Source: Rugosimonospora africana
Lineage (GTDB): Bacteria > Actinomycetota > Actinomycetes > Mycobacteriales > Micromonosporaceae
Direction of reading: 5' to 3'
Assembly (NCBI RefSeq): GCF_016862975.1
Contig: NZ_BONZ01000008.1
Span: forward strand, 1-64,000
DNA length: 64,000 nucleotides
Part shown: positions 18,224 through 26,397 of the stretch, piece by piece
Layout: each line of letters begins with the position of its first letter
How positions within the stretch are numbered: position 1 is the stretch's first letter
The notes under the pieces: generated by a model
Database searches by the model: none
Told to the model about the DNA's origin: nothing
What the model saw: only the letters and a program-made list of their open reading frames with translations
Position numbers and translations under genes: made by a program

Positions 18224-19138
18224 GTGTCGCCCCGCCCCTCCGCCATGCTCCCCACGATCCTCGCGCTCACCGTGGCGGTACTCGCCGTCTCCTCGTCGGC
18301 GCCACTGATCGTGTACGCCGCCGCGCCCGCCCTGGCGATCGCCTTCTTCCGCAACGCCGCCGCCGCGGTGGTCCTGGCTCCGGTGGTCGGCGTGACCCGG
18401 CGGCAGGAGCTGACCAAGCTGGGCTGGCGGGGCGTCGCCGCGTGCGCCCTGGCCGGGGTCGCACTCGCCGGGCACTTCGGCACCTGGGTACCCAGCGCCA
18501 AGTTCACCACCATCGCCGCCGCGTCGGCGCTGGTCGCCACCCAGCCGGTGTGGCAGGGGCTGATCGCGCTCGCCCAGGGGCGCCGCCTGCCCCGGGTGGT
18601 CTGGCTGGGCATCGCGGTCGCGGTCGCCGGCGCGGTGGTCGCGACCGGTTCCGATTTCACCGCGTCCGGCCGGGCCTTCGTCGGCGATCTCCTGGCGCTG
18701 GCCGGCGGCATGATGGGCGCGGTCTACACCGCGCTGGGCGAACGGGCCAGGGCGACCACGAGTACCACCACGTACACCGCGATCTGCTACGGCGCCTGCT
18801 CGCTGGTACTCCTGGTGGTGTGCCTGGCCGGCGGCGTGCACCTGCACGGGTACCCGGCCGCGGCCTGGCTGGCGATCCTGGCGATGACAGCCGGGCCGCA
18901 GCTGCTCGGCCACTCGATGTTCAACTACGCGCTGCGCCGGGTAGCGGCGACGACCGTCTCGGTGCTGCTCCTGCTGGAGGTACCGGGTGCGGCCCTGCTC
19001 GGCTGGCTCTGGCTGGGGCAGACACCCCGCACCGACGAACTGCCCGGACTGGGCCTGCTGGTACTCGGCGTGGCGATCGTCGTGCTGGGTGCGCGGCGCC
19101 TGGTACAGCTGCCGCCCAACCCGCCGGACGGCGCGTGA
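18224..19138 (+). CDS. EamA/DMT-family transporter
   Basis: A 304-residue membrane protein with about ten hydrophobic helices in two EamA repeats, the drug/metabolite transporter arrangement. Repeat one includes FFRNAAAAVVL and KFTTIAAASALVATQPVW; repeat two includes GAVYTALGERA and ALRRVAATTVSVLLLLEVPGAALLG. It probably exports an amino acid or small metabolite; the substrate cannot be told from sequence. GTG start at 18224, divergent from the HAD gene. The 155-bp gap holds no gene. Confidence 0.9.
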   Translation: MSPRPSAMLPTILALTVAVLAVSSSAPLIVYAAAPALAIAFFRNAAAAVVLAPVVGVTRRQELTKLGWRGVAACALAGVALAGHFGTWVPSAKFTTIAAASALVATQPVWQGLIALAQGRRLPRVVWLGIAVAVAGAVVATGSDFTASGRAFVGDLLALAGGMMGAVYTALGERARATTSTTTYTAICYGACSLVLLVVCLAGGVHLHGYPAAAWLAILAMTAGPQLLGHSMFNYALRRVAATTVSVLLLLEVPGAALLGWLWLGQTPRTDELPGLGLLVLGVAIVVLGARRLVQLPPNPPDGA

Positions 19139-19176
19139 CCGGTCGGCGCGCCGGCCACCACGACCGGACGGACGGC

Positions 19177-20061
19177 TCAGGCCACCGGCTTCTCCTCCGG
19201 GCTGGCTTCCTCGGCCAGGCCGAGGGCGGCCGCGCTGACCTCCCAGAGCCGCGCGGCCAGGGCCGGATCCATCGCCCTCGCCCGGGGCCTGCGCAGTTTG
19301 CGGCCGGCGTAGTACGACCCGTTCTCCACAGTGGACGCTGGCGCCCCGGCCAGGAAGACCATGGTGTCGGCGCCCTGCTCCGGCGTGCTCAGGAACGGCG
19401 CGATCCGGTAGCCGGTCTTGATGAACCGGCTGTCCCGGCCGAACCGGGAGCGCACGATCCCCGGATGGTAGGAGAACGACAGGATCCCCGGCCAGCGCCG
19501 GGCGGCCTCGGCCGCGAACAGGATGTTGGCCTGCTTGCTGGCGCCGTACACCGACATCCCCAGGTACCGTCCCGAGCTGTTCAGGTCGTCCGCGTCCAGG
19601 TTGCCGTACCGGTGCGCCTCGGAGGCGGTGTTGACCACCCGACCCCCGCGCAGCTTCGTCCGCAGCAGGTTGGTGAGCAGGAACGGCGCCAGGTGGTTGG
19701 CCTGAATGGTCTCCTCGTAACCGTCCACCGTGGACCGTCTACTGGGGAGCATCCCGCCCGCGTTGTTGCAGAGCACGTCGATCGACGGGTACGTGGTGGC
19801 CAGCGAATCGGCCAGCTTCCGGACGTCGTCGAGAACGCAGAAGTCGGCCCGAAACGCTTCGGGTGGCGCGTCGGGGTGGGCCACCTCCCGTACCGCCGAA
19901 AGAGCCGACTCCAGACGGCCGGGGTCCCGCCCGACGAGGCCGACCCGGGCGCCACTCCGCGCGAACTCCCGGGCCGCGGCCAGGCCGATGCCCGAGTTCG
20001 CGCCGGTTACGACGATCACCCGGCCGCTGAAGTCACCCGCGGATCCGTTCGTGTCGATCAT
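19177..20061 (-). CDS. Short-chain dehydrogenase/reductase, WWOX/retinol dehydrogenase type
   Basis: A 294-residue Rossmann-fold oxidoreductase. The NAD(P)-binding motif is TGANSGIG, with NNAGG, the catalytic Ser in NTASEAHRYG and YGASKQAN giving the Tyr-x-x-x-Lys pair. The long C-terminal region and the NxxFFLL-like NHLAPFLLTNLL segment are typical of retinol-dehydrogenase-like SDRs; the substrate is unknown. The ATG is preceded by TAGCCT and 6 nt, the leaderless signature. Divergent from the CitE-like gene 56 bp away. Confidence 0.92.
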   Translation of the reverse strand: MIDTNGSAGDFSGRVIVVTGANSGIGLAAAREFARSGARVGLVGRDPGRLESALSAVREVAHPDAPPEAFRADFCVLDDVRKLADSLATTYPSIDVLCNNAGGMLPSRRSTVDGYEETIQANHLAPFLLTNLLRTKLRGGRVVNTASEAHRYGNLDADDLNSSGRYLGMSVYGASKQANILFAAEAARRWPGILSFSYHPGIVRSRFGRDSRFIKTGYRIAPFLSTPEQGADTMVFLAGAPASTVENGSYYAGRKLRRPRARAMDPALAARLWEVSAAALGLAEEASPEEKPVA

Positions 20062-20117
20062 TCAGCGAGGCTACCGTACCCCCGAGTAACCCCACAGACC
20101 CGATAAGGAGAACTTCG

Positions 20118-21074
20118 ATGGGTGCTGCCGGCCACGCCCGGCGGTCGTGTCTGGCCGTGCCGGGGTCGAACCCACGGATGCTGGACAAGGCCCAGGGACT
20201 GCCCGCCGATCAGGTCTTCCTCGACCTGGAGGACGCGGTCGCGCCGCTGGCAAAACCGAACGCCCGTAAGAACATCGTGGCCGCGCTGACCACCGGGGAC
20301 TGGGCCGGCAAGGCGCGGGCGGTACGCGTCAACGACCTCACCACCCAGTGGACGTACCGGGACGTGGTCGAGGTGGTCGAGGGCGCCGCCGGGCACCTGG
20401 ACGCCATCGTGCTGCCCAAGGTTCAGGAAGCCGCGCATGTCCAGTGGCTGGACCTGACGCTGACCCAGCTCGAGAAGGCGCTCGGCCTGCCGGTCGGCGA
20501 GATCGGGATCGAGGCGCAGATCGAGAACGCCAAGGGACTGGTGAACGTCGACGCGATCGCGGCCGCGTCACCCCGCGTCGAGACCGTCATCTTCGGCCCG
20601 GCGGACTTCATGGCAAGCATCAACATGCGCTCGCTCACGGTCGGCGCGCTGATCCCGGACTACCCGGGCGACCCGTACCACTACATCCTCATGCGCATCC
20701 TGATGGCCGCGCGTACCCACGACCTGCAGGCGATCGACGGCCCGTACCTGCAGATCCGCGACGTCGACGGGTTCCGGGAGGTGGCCCGGCGCTCGGCCGT
20801 GCTGGGCTTCGACGGCAAGTGGGTACTGCACCCGGATCAGATCGACGCGGCCAACCAGGTGTACTCGCCGGCCCAGGCCGACTACGACCGCGCCGAGCTG
20901 ATCCTGGACGCCTACGAGTACGCGACCTCGGAAGCGGGTGGCACGCGCGGCGCGGTGATGCTCGGCGACGAGATGATCGATGAGGCGTCCCGGAAGATGG
21001 CCCTGGTGATCGCGGCCAAGGGCCGGGCAGCCGGCCTGTCCCGGACCGTGGCATTCACCCCGCCGGAGGGCTGA
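20118..21074 (+). CDS. HpcH/HpaI aldolase family CoA-ester lyase (CitE/Mcl-like)
   Basis: A 318-residue TIM-barrel lyase. LAVPGSNPRMLDKA opens the barrel, DQVFLDLEDAV supplies acidic residues, VRVNDL the CoA-binding Arg, IEAQIENAKGL the metal-ligand Glu and FGPADFMASI the metal-ligand Asp; GFDGKWVLHPDQI is the C-terminal CitE motif. These enzymes cleave or form malyl-CoA, beta-methylmalyl-CoA or citramalyl-CoA. The sequence is closest in style to the actinobacterial malyl-CoA lyase group. AAGGAG lies 7-12 nt before the ATG. The 3' end is tandemly duplicated beyond the stop. Confidence 0.9.
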   Translation: MGAAGHARRSCLAVPGSNPRMLDKAQGLPADQVFLDLEDAVAPLAKPNARKNIVAALTTGDWAGKARAVRVNDLTTQWTYRDVVEVVEGAAGHLDAIVLPKVQEAAHVQWLDLTLTQLEKALGLPVGEIGIEAQIENAKGLVNVDAIAAASPRVETVIFGPADFMASINMRSLTVGALIPDYPGDPYHYILMRILMAARTHDLQAIDGPYLQIRDVDGFREVARRSAVLGFDGKWVLHPDQIDAANQVYSPAQADYDRAELILDAYEYATSEAGGTRGAVMLGDEMIDEASRKMALVIAAKGRAAGLSRTVAFTPPEG

Positions 21075-21126
21075 GCCGCCGGTCTGCCCCGGACCGCGGC
21101 GTTCACCCCGCCGCAGGCTGAGCCGT
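21032..21126 (+). repeat. Tandem duplication of the 3' end of the CitE-like gene
   Basis: Unit one (21032-21079) covers the last 13 codons and stop of the gene plus a few bases. Unit two (21080-21126) repeats it with about seven differences, mostly transitions and one deleted base. The second copy is downstream of the true TGA and still contains a TGA. Confidence 0.85.
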
Positions 21127-21171
21127 CCGGAACCGGGGAAGCGAGTCGCCCGGGAACCCCGCGAAGACGGT

Positions 21172-21205
21172 GAGACGGCGGTCGGTGATGTCCCGCCGCC
21201 GTCTC
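21172..21205. terminator. Hairpin terminator between convergent genes
   Basis: GAGACGGCGG at 21172-21181 pairs with CCGCCGTCTC at 21196-21205 over a 14-nt loop. It sits between the ends of the CitE-like gene and the DUF4190 gene and could serve both. Confidence 0.75.
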
Positions 21206-21223
21206 CTGCCCCGTTGTTGCCGC

Positions 21224-21865
21224 TCAGGGATTCGTGTACTCCGGCTGCTTGGTCGCCCAGACGACGAAGATGATGATGCCGATCAGCACGACGATGCCGA
21301 GCGCCAGCACGATCCAGCCGATGATGATGCCGGCGGTCGCCATCCCGCCGCCGCCTTCGCCGCGCTCGCGGATCTGACGCTTGGCGATGTGACCGAGGAT
21401 CGCGCCGACCAGACCGAACAGGCCACCGCCGCCGTAGCAGGCGAGGAACAGCACGCCGGCCAGCGACACCACCATTGACGCGATGGCCAGCCCGTTGTTC
21501 TTCGGCCCCATCGGCATCCCGGGAGTGGTGTATCCGGTGTAGCCGGTGTAGTTCGGGTAGGCCGTCGCCGGGTAGGCCGCCTGCCCGGGCTGCGCGTACT
21601 GCTGCTGCGCCGGGTCGGTCGGGTAGGCCGGCTGCGCGTACTGCTGTTGCTGCGCCGGATCGGTTGGGTACGCCGGCTGGCCAGGCTGCCCGTACTGCTG
21701 CTGATCCTGGGGGTATGCCGGGTATGTGGGCTGCTGCGTGGCAGAAGGGTATGGCTGGGTCGGAGCGGGCGACACCGAGGCCGGCTGCCCGCTGACCGGA
21801 TCGATGTAGGTGGGCTGCCCGCCCGCCGGATCCTGCCAGCCTCCGGGCGGCGGAGGATAGGTCAT
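21224..21865 (-). CDS. DUF4190 membrane protein with a Pro/Gln/Tyr-rich N-terminus
   Basis: A 213-residue protein. The first 115 residues are a low-complexity tract of YPTDPAQQQ, QPAYP and NYTGYTGYT repeats, probably cytoplasmic and disordered. Two membrane helices follow in a DUF4190 domain: LAIASMVVSLAGVLFL with a glycine-rich loop, GAILGHIAKRQIRERGEGGGG, then AGIIIGWIVLALGIVVLIGIIIF. The function is unknown; the domain is frequent in actinobacteria. ATG at 21865 with GGAGA 6 nt upstream; a much longer upstream frame is a shadow of the next gene. A second DUF4190 gene lies at 22916. Confidence 0.88.
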   Translation of the reverse strand: MTYPPPPGGWQDPAGGQPTYIDPVSGQPASVSPAPTQPYPSATQQPTYPAYPQDQQQYGQPGQPAYPTDPAQQQQYAQPAYPTDPAQQQYAQPGQAAYPATAYPNYTGYTGYTTPGMPMGPKNNGLAIASMVVSLAGVLFLACYGGGGLFGLVGAILGHIAKRQIRERGEGGGGMATAGIIIGWIVLALGIVVLIGIIIFVVWATKQPEYTNP

Positions 21866-22001
21866 CGAAGGTCTCCGTAATCTGAGAGAGGTGTGACCAG
21901 GGTACCGGTCGGTATCACAGGGGGTGCCCCGGCGCTGGTCGTTGCCCGGCTTGCACGGACCGGGCAGGATCTGCGTAGTGGACGAGTGGAACGAGGTGGG
22001 C

Positions 22002-22814
22002 ATGGGTCCGGTAAACGGCGTGGGCCTTTCAGCGGAGATTGATCCGGAGCAGCTTTCCGATCGGCTGGACGGCCGCGTGGCGCTCATCACCGGCGCGGGC
22101 AGCCCGGACGGCATCGGATACGCGACGGCCCGGCGGCTGGCCGCGCTCGGTGCCGATGTGGCGATCGTCTCCACTACGCGGCGCATCCATGAGCGCGCAG
22201 GGGAGCTGAAGGTCACCGGCTTCGTCGCGGATCTGACAGACGAGGCGGAGGTCGGCGCTCTCGCCGACGCGATCGCCGAACAGCTCGGACCGGTGGACGT
22301 GCTGGTCAACAACGCCGGGCTGGCGAGCAAGGCGAGTCCGGAGGTGCTGCGCCCGGTGGCCCAGCTGTCGCTGGACGAGTGGCGGGCGGAGATCGACCGC
22401 AACCTCACGACGGCGTTCCTGGTCAGCCGCGCGTTCGTGACCGGCATGGCGGAGCGCGGCTGGGGTCGCGTGGTCAACCTGGCCGCGACCGCCGGGCCGG
22501 TCAACGCGCTGCCGACCGAGGGCGCATACGCGGCGGCCAAGGCCGGTGTGGTGGGGCTGACCCGGGCACTGGCGATGGAGCTGGTCGCCGACGGGGTGAC
22601 CGTCAACGCGGTGGCGCCCGGCATCATCCACACGGCGGCGTCGACGTTCGTCGAGTTGAAGCAGGGATTGGGCAGCCCGGCCGGCCGGCCCGGTACGCCC
22701 GACGAGGTCGCCGCGACGATCGCGTTCCTGTGCACTCCCGGCGCCTCGTACATCACCGGTCAGATGCTGGTCGTGGACGGCGGCAACAGCGTGCGCGAGG
22801 CCGCCTTCCGGTAG
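22002..22814 (+). CDS. SDR family oxidoreductase (FabG-like)
   Basis: A 270-residue classical SDR with an extended glycine motif [16 protein letters not shown], catalytic Ser region NLAATAG, YAAAKAG (Tyr-x-x-x-Lys), NAVAPGI and a C-terminal [10 protein letters not shown]. It is most like beta-ketoacyl-ACP reductase and related alcohol dehydrogenases. The ATG at 22002 follows GAGGTGGG; a GTG at 21978 would add eight residues and cannot be excluded. It is flanked on both sides by DUF4190 genes on the other strand. Confidence 0.9.
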   Translation: MGPVNGVGLSAEIDPEQLSDRLDGRVALITGAGSPDGIGYATARRLAALGADVAIVSTTRRIHERAGELKVTGFVADLTDEAEVGALADAIAEQLGPVDVLVNNAGLASKASPEVLRPVAQLSLDEWRAEIDRNLTTAFLVSRAFVTGMAERGWGRVVNLAATAGPVNALPTEGAYAAAKAGVVGLTRALAMELVADGVTVNAVAPGIIHTAASTFVELKQGLGSPAGRPGTPDEVAATIAFLCTPGASYITGQMLVVDGGNSVREAAFR

Positions 22815-22822
22815 CGGCGGGC

Positions 22823-22946
22823 CAGTGGGTGCCGGAGTCGCGACCCGGCTCAGCGGGCTTCCGAGCCGCTCGGCTCAGCGGTTTCGGAGTCGCGACTCGC
22901 CGAGACGGCGGCGGTTCAGCGGGTGCCGGAGTCGCGGCTCGCGGAG
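22823..22946. repeat. Imperfect direct repeats of the 3' end of the second DUF4190 gene
   Basis: The block CAGCGG...CCGGAGTCGCG recurs at about 22823, 22849 (weak), 22874 and 22915. The last copy is the coding end and stop (complement of TCA at 22916-22918) of the DUF4190 gene; the others lie downstream of it in the non-coding gap. Confidence 0.7.
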
Positions 22947-23248
22947 ATCAGCAGGGCGAGCAGGCCGCAGCAGAGCAGCAGCCCGATGGCGGTGAAGACG
23001 TAGCCGAGCACGAGACCGGCCATCGCCAGGCGGGAGCCGCGCTCGCCGGTCAGCCTGATCTGGCGCCGGGCGAAGTGACCGAGCACGATCCCGGCCGGCG
23101 CGAACACGAACGCGAAGATGAGGGCGAGGATCGCCATGATGTTCGTGGTGTCCTGCCGGTACTGCCCGGGGTAGCCGTCCGGCCCGTACGGCTGCCCGTA
23201 CACCGGCTGGCCGGGGTTCTGGTCGCCCTCCGGCGGTGGCCAGGTCAT
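22916..23248 (-). CDS. Small DUF4190 membrane protein
   Basis: A 110-residue protein: a 35-residue Pro/Gly/Tyr-rich N-terminus, then IMAILALIFAFVFAPAGIVLGH, a basic loop FARRQIRLTGERG, and AMAGLVLGYVFTAIGLLLCC. This is the DUF4190 two-helix arrangement with a cytoplasmic loop, as in the paralogue at 21224. Function unknown. Start ATG at 23248 with GAGGAG nearby. A CoA-binding protein gene lies 148 bp upstream of its start on the same strand. Confidence 0.85.
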   Translation of the reverse strand: MTWPPPEGDQNPGQPVYGQPYGPDGYPGQYRQDTTNIMAILALIFAFVFAPAGIVLGHFARRQIRLTGERGSRLAMAGLVLGYVFTAIGLLLCCGLLALLISASRDSGTR

Positions 23249-23395
23249 CGGCTCCTCCTCACCCCATGTGAGCCTAACCGCGGCGGGGTGGGGGTTTTCG
23301 GGCTTCGAGCGATGCCGGCCACCCGGATCGGTTGGGCAGCCGGCGGCCCGGAACGTGAGCGGCGCGCCGATGGCGTGGCCGGGTTGTCGAGCCGA

Positions 23396-23806
23396 TCAGC
23401 CGGCGAGCTTGGACAGCGCCCGTACCGCCCGCTCGACCGCGATGCAGTGGTCCTCGACGTAGTCCAGTCCGGCCGCCTCGGCGATCGCCCACGACTCCTC
23501 CGAAGCGATGCCCTGCTGGAGCCACAGCGCTGAGGCGCCGATCGCCACCGCCTCCCGGGCCACCGGCGGGGTGTCCCGCGACGGGCGGAACACGTTGACC
23601 AGGTCGACCCGCTCCGGGATGGCCGCCAGGGTCGGATAGCACCGCTGGCCCCAGATCTCCTCCGCGTACGGGTTGACCGGGATCACCCGCCAACCGTGCC
23701 GGAGCAACTGCAGCGGTACGGCGTGAGCGGTCTTGTCGGGGTAACGGGACGCGCCGACCACCGCGATCGTGGTGGAGTCCCGCAGGATCTGTTCCGGAGT
23801 CCTCAC
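23396..23806 (-). CDS. CoA-binding domain protein (YccU-like)
   Basis: A 136-residue single Rossmann-like CoA_binding_2 domain: TTIAVVGASRYPDK, VIPVNPYAEEIWGQRCYPTL, VDLVNVFRPSRDTPPVA, ALWLQQGIASEE and DYVEDHCIAVE. It should bind acyl-CoA or CoA; the role in the cell is not established for the family. The GTG start is preceded by TAGTCT and 6 nt, the leaderless pattern. It lies upstream of, and in the same direction as, the DUF4190 gene. Confidence 0.9.
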   Translation of the reverse strand: MRTPEQILRDSTTIAVVGASRYPDKTAHAVPLQLLRHGWRVIPVNPYAEEIWGQRCYPTLAAIPERVDLVNVFRPSRDTPPVAREAVAIGASALWLQQGIASEESWAIAEAAGLDYVEDHCIAVERAVRALSKLAG

Positions 23807-23836
23807 CAGTCGAGACTACGTCGCCCCGGTGCCCGT

Positions 23837-23881
23837 TCCGCCTCGTGGAGCGGCCTCTTCCGCCTGGCCGGAGCGGCCTCG
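23837..23881. repeat. Short tandem repeat of about 22 bp
   Basis: TTCCGCCT...GGAGCGGCCTC occurs at 23837-23858 and again at 23859-23881, in the 97-bp gap between the CoA-binding gene and the end of the radical SAM gene. Confidence 0.7.
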
Positions 23882-23903
23882 CGGCCGACCGGCGCCGCTT
23901 CGC

Positions 23904-25859
23904 TCAGAGCAGGGACAGCTGGGTCGGTGGCTCCGGTACCGGTGGGGTCGGCGCCACCTGCCGTACCGTGGCGGAGTCCCGCAGCCCGATGCCGTACCGC
24001 TCGGCCATCGCCCGTACCCGGGTCGTGACGTCCCGCTGGTACCCGGCAGGGGAGTAGGACCCGCCCTGGAACAGCTCCCGGTAGTGCGGCACCAGTGCCG
24101 GCCGGGTTTGCCGCAGCCAGCCCAGATACCACTCCCGGGCGCCTCGGCGCAGGTGCAGCGGCAGCGGCGTCGCGCTCACCGCGCCGGCATCGGCGATGGC
24201 CGCCACCGTGGCCTCGATCGACGCGTCGTCGTCGGTGATCCCCGGCAGGATCGGCGCCATCAGCACCCCGACCGGGAACCCCGCGTCCGTCAGCGTGCGG
24301 ACCGCATCCAGCCGCCGGCGCGGTGACGGGGTGCCGGGCTCGACCGAGCGCCAGAGCGCCTCGTCGACGAAGCCGATCGACATGCTCAGCCCGACCCGGG
24401 TGACCGACGCCGCCTCCCGGAGCAGGTCGATGTCCCGGGTGATCAGCGTGCCCTTGGTGAGGATGGAGAACGGGTTGGCGAAGTCACGCAGCGCGGCGAG
24501 GATCTCTCGCATGAGCCGGTAGCGGCCCTCCGCCCGTTGGTAGCAGTCGACGTTGGTGCCCATGGCGATCGCCTCGCCGCGCCACCGCTTCGCGGCCAGC
24601 TCGCGACGCAGGAGCTGGCCGGCGTTGACCTTGACGATCACCTTGCTGTCGAAGTCGTGGCCGGCGTCGAGGTCGAGGTACGTGTGGGTGTTGCGGGCGA
24701 AGCAGTTGTGGCTGACTACTCCGGCGGCGACGAAATCGCCGGTACCGGTGGTGATGTCGAACAGCGGCAGCCGGAGACCCACCGGCTCGATCGCGGTGAC
24801 AGTCAGCGATCGCGGTGCCTCGACCGGCTGCCCGAGGATGGCCCGCCGCGCCCGGCACGCCGGATCGACCACCCGGCCGAACCGCACCGAGGCCGGCAGC
24901 CCGCCGCTCAGCCGCACGGTGCCGTCCGGCTCGGTGATGGACTCGAACCCGAGGTGCTTGAGCGCCAGCTCGATCGCGTCGGTGTCCCGCCGCCCGATCC
25001 GGGTGCCCCGCTCGTCGAGGCCGCCCTCGCTGTCGAACACGCCGGCCAGGAACCCGCGACGCCACTCGTCGCTCGGCGCGTCGGGCCACTCGATCAGTTC
25101 GTCGATCGGGGTGGCGGTGCGGAGCGTCATGGTCGCCGTGCGGCCGGCGCCTCCGCGCTCGTACCGGAAGCCGGTCGTACCCGCGCCGAACTCGTCGAGA
25201 TAGCGCCGCACCCGGTCGAGCGCCTCGCCTTCGGTGCAGACCGCGTGGCCGCCGGGAATCGCGCCGCACAGGTATCCGAGCCGGTAGTCCTCCGATTCGT
25301 CCGCCGAGCCCGGCTCGCTCAGGCCGCCCACCCCGGCGAGCCGGTCGCCGACGCGCAGCCGAGGGCGGCCCGGCGCCCCCGCGACGTAGCGCCAGCCGCG
25401 CCCGGTCAGGAACCGGTGATCACCGCTGGAGACCAGCTCGGTGCCGTCGGCCAGCCGTACCCGGTAGCCCGGCTTCTCCGTCGACCAGTGGTCGAGCACT
25501 TCCGTGATCGTGTAGCTGCGCCTGCCCTCGTGCTCGACGGTGCCGTAGATCAGGTCGCCCGGGCGCAACTGTTCCAGCGGCTTCGTGTGGCCGTCGGCCA
25601 TCAGGATCGGCGTGTCACCGGACAGGCAGTAGGTGCACGCGTGGCTGCAGCCGCGATAGGGGTTGATGGTCCACTCGAACGGCACCCGGGAGCCGCCGGG
25701 CACCTTGTTGATGATCGACTTCGCCTGAACCTCGTAGAACGTCATCCCGGCGAAGCCGGGCGTGTCGAACGTACGGGTCACGGCGCCGGGGAGCGCGAGC
25801 GGCAAGGGTGGGGCCGCTCGCCCCCCGTCGACTTCGGTCCGCAGTCCGTCCCAACGCAT
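23904..25859 (-). CDS. Intein-containing Rv2578c-family radical SAM protein
   Basis: A 651-residue precursor. The host protein is a radical SAM enzyme of the Rv2578c family (SplB-like): after NPYRG comes CSHACTYC, the three Cys that hold the 4Fe-4S cluster (C71, C75, C78), and later VNCY-like DCYQRAE and GLSMSIGF segments. A 308-residue intein begins at C78 and ends at N385; the downstream extein starts CFARNTHTY, so splicing restores the third cluster Cys from C386. The mature protein would be 343 residues. The function of the host family is unknown. TAAAGT with 6 nt before the ATG indicates a leaderless transcript. Confidence 0.95.
   Translation of the reverse strand: MRWDGLRTEVDGGRAAPPLPLALPGAVTRTFDTPGFAGMTFYEVQAKSIINKVPGGSRVPFEWTINPYRGCSHACTYCLSGDTPILMADGHTKPLEQLRPGDLIYGTVEHEGRRSYTITEVLDHWSTEKPGYRVRLADGTELVSSGDHRFLTGRGWRYVAGAPGRPRLRVGDRLAGVGGLSEPGSADESEDYRLGYLCGAIPGGHAVCTEGEALDRVRRYLDEFGAGTTGFRYERGGAGRTATMTLRTATPIDELIEWPDAPSDEWRRGFLAGVFDSEGGLDERGTRIGRRDTDAIELALKHLGFESITEPDGTVRLSGGLPASVRFGRVVDPACRARRAILGQPVEAPRSLTVTAIEPVGLRLPLFDITTGTGDFVAAGVVSHNCFARNTHTYLDLDAGHDFDSKVIVKVNAGQLLRRELAAKRWRGEAIAMGTNVDCYQRAEGRYRLMREILAALRDFANPFSILTKGTLITRDIDLLREAASVTRVGLSMSIGFVDEALWRSVEPGTPSPRRRLDAVRTLTDAGFPVGVLMAPILPGITDDDASIEATVAAIADAGAVSATPLPLHLRRGAREWYLGWLRQTRPALVPHYRELFQGGSYSPAGYQRDVTTRVRAMAERYGIGLRDSATVRQVAPTPPVPEPPTQLSLL
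24705..25628 (-). other. Intein with LAGLIDADG-type endonuclease
   Basis: It codes residues 78-385 of the radical SAM precursor. Block A is CLSGDTPIL, block B holds SSGDHRF with the catalytic His, block F is FDITTGTGDFVAAG and block G ends VVSHN before +1 Cys, so all splicing residues are present. Two DOD-endonuclease helices are visible, LGYLCGAIPG (weak) and FLAGVFDSEGG (good, with Asp and Glu). The first helix lacks an obvious acidic end, so nuclease activity may be reduced while splicing is intact. Confidence 0.93.
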
Positions 25860-25904
25860 TCGGGCACTTTAGCACACGTGTACGAGAGCCGCCTCCGAAA
25901 CGAA

Positions 25905-25936
25905 GCCGGCCCCCCGACGCGTGTCGGGGGGCCGGC
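25905..25936 (-). terminator. Terminator after the thioredoxin gene
   Basis: A perfect 14-bp stem (25905-25918 with 25923-25936) over a 4-nt loop GCGT. Read on the complement, it lies 25 bp past the thioredoxin stop and is followed by TTCGTTT. Confidence 0.9.
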
Positions 25937-25961
25937 CTGGGTCTTTCGGCGGACGGTGCGC

Positions 25962-26333
25962 TTACGAGCTCTGGGAACCCTGCGCCGCGACCTGCTTGCG
26001 AACCTCGTCCATGTCGAGGTCGCGGACCTGCTTGATCAACGACTCCAGCATCGGCTCGGGCATCGCGCCCGGCTGCTCGTACACGATCACGCCGTCCCGA
26101 ACCACCATCACGGTGGGGATGGAGCGGATGCCGAACTGCTCGGCCAGGTACGGCTCAGCCTCGGTGTCGACCTTGCCGAAGACGATGTCGGAGTGCTTCT
26201 CCGAAGCCTTCTCGAAGACCGGTGCGAAGGTGCGGCACGGCGGGCACCACGTCGCCCAGAAGTCCACGAGGACAATGTCATTGTTCTCCGTGACCTCGCC
26301 GAAGTTGGCCGCGGTCAACGTCTTGGTAGCCAT
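25962..26333 (-). CDS. trxA: Thioredoxin
   Basis: A 123-residue thioredoxin with VDFWATWCPPCRTFAPVFE, so the active site is WCPPC rather than the classical WCGPC, and the cis-Pro in RSIPTVMV. It reduces protein disulfides with electrons from thioredoxin reductase. A 15-residue acidic/Gln tail is added. ATG at 26333 follows GGAG by 5 nt; the GTG one codon upstream is less likely. A SigR-type promoter lies about 37 bp upstream, in line with oxidative-stress induction. Confidence 0.93.
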   Translation of the reverse strand: MATKTLTAANFGEVTENNDIVLVDFWATWCPPCRTFAPVFEKASEKHSDIVFGKVDTEAEPYLAEQFGIRSIPTVMVVRDGVIVYEQPGAMPEPMLESLIKQVRDLDMDEVRKQVAAQGSQSS

Positions 26334-26369
26334 CACAACTCCGATTCGGTTCGTGGTCTCACGGCACCG

Positions 26370-26397
26370 ATAACCATCGCCGCCCGGTCAACATTCC
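26370..26397 (-). promoter_or_regulatory. SigR/SigH-type promoter of the thioredoxin gene
   Basis: On the complement, GGAAT (26397-26393) is followed after exactly 18 nt by GTTAT (26374-26370). This matches the actinobacterial thiol-stress sigma consensus GGAAT-N18-GTT. The expected transcript start would give a leader of about 30 nt to the ATG at 26333. Confidence 0.8.
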
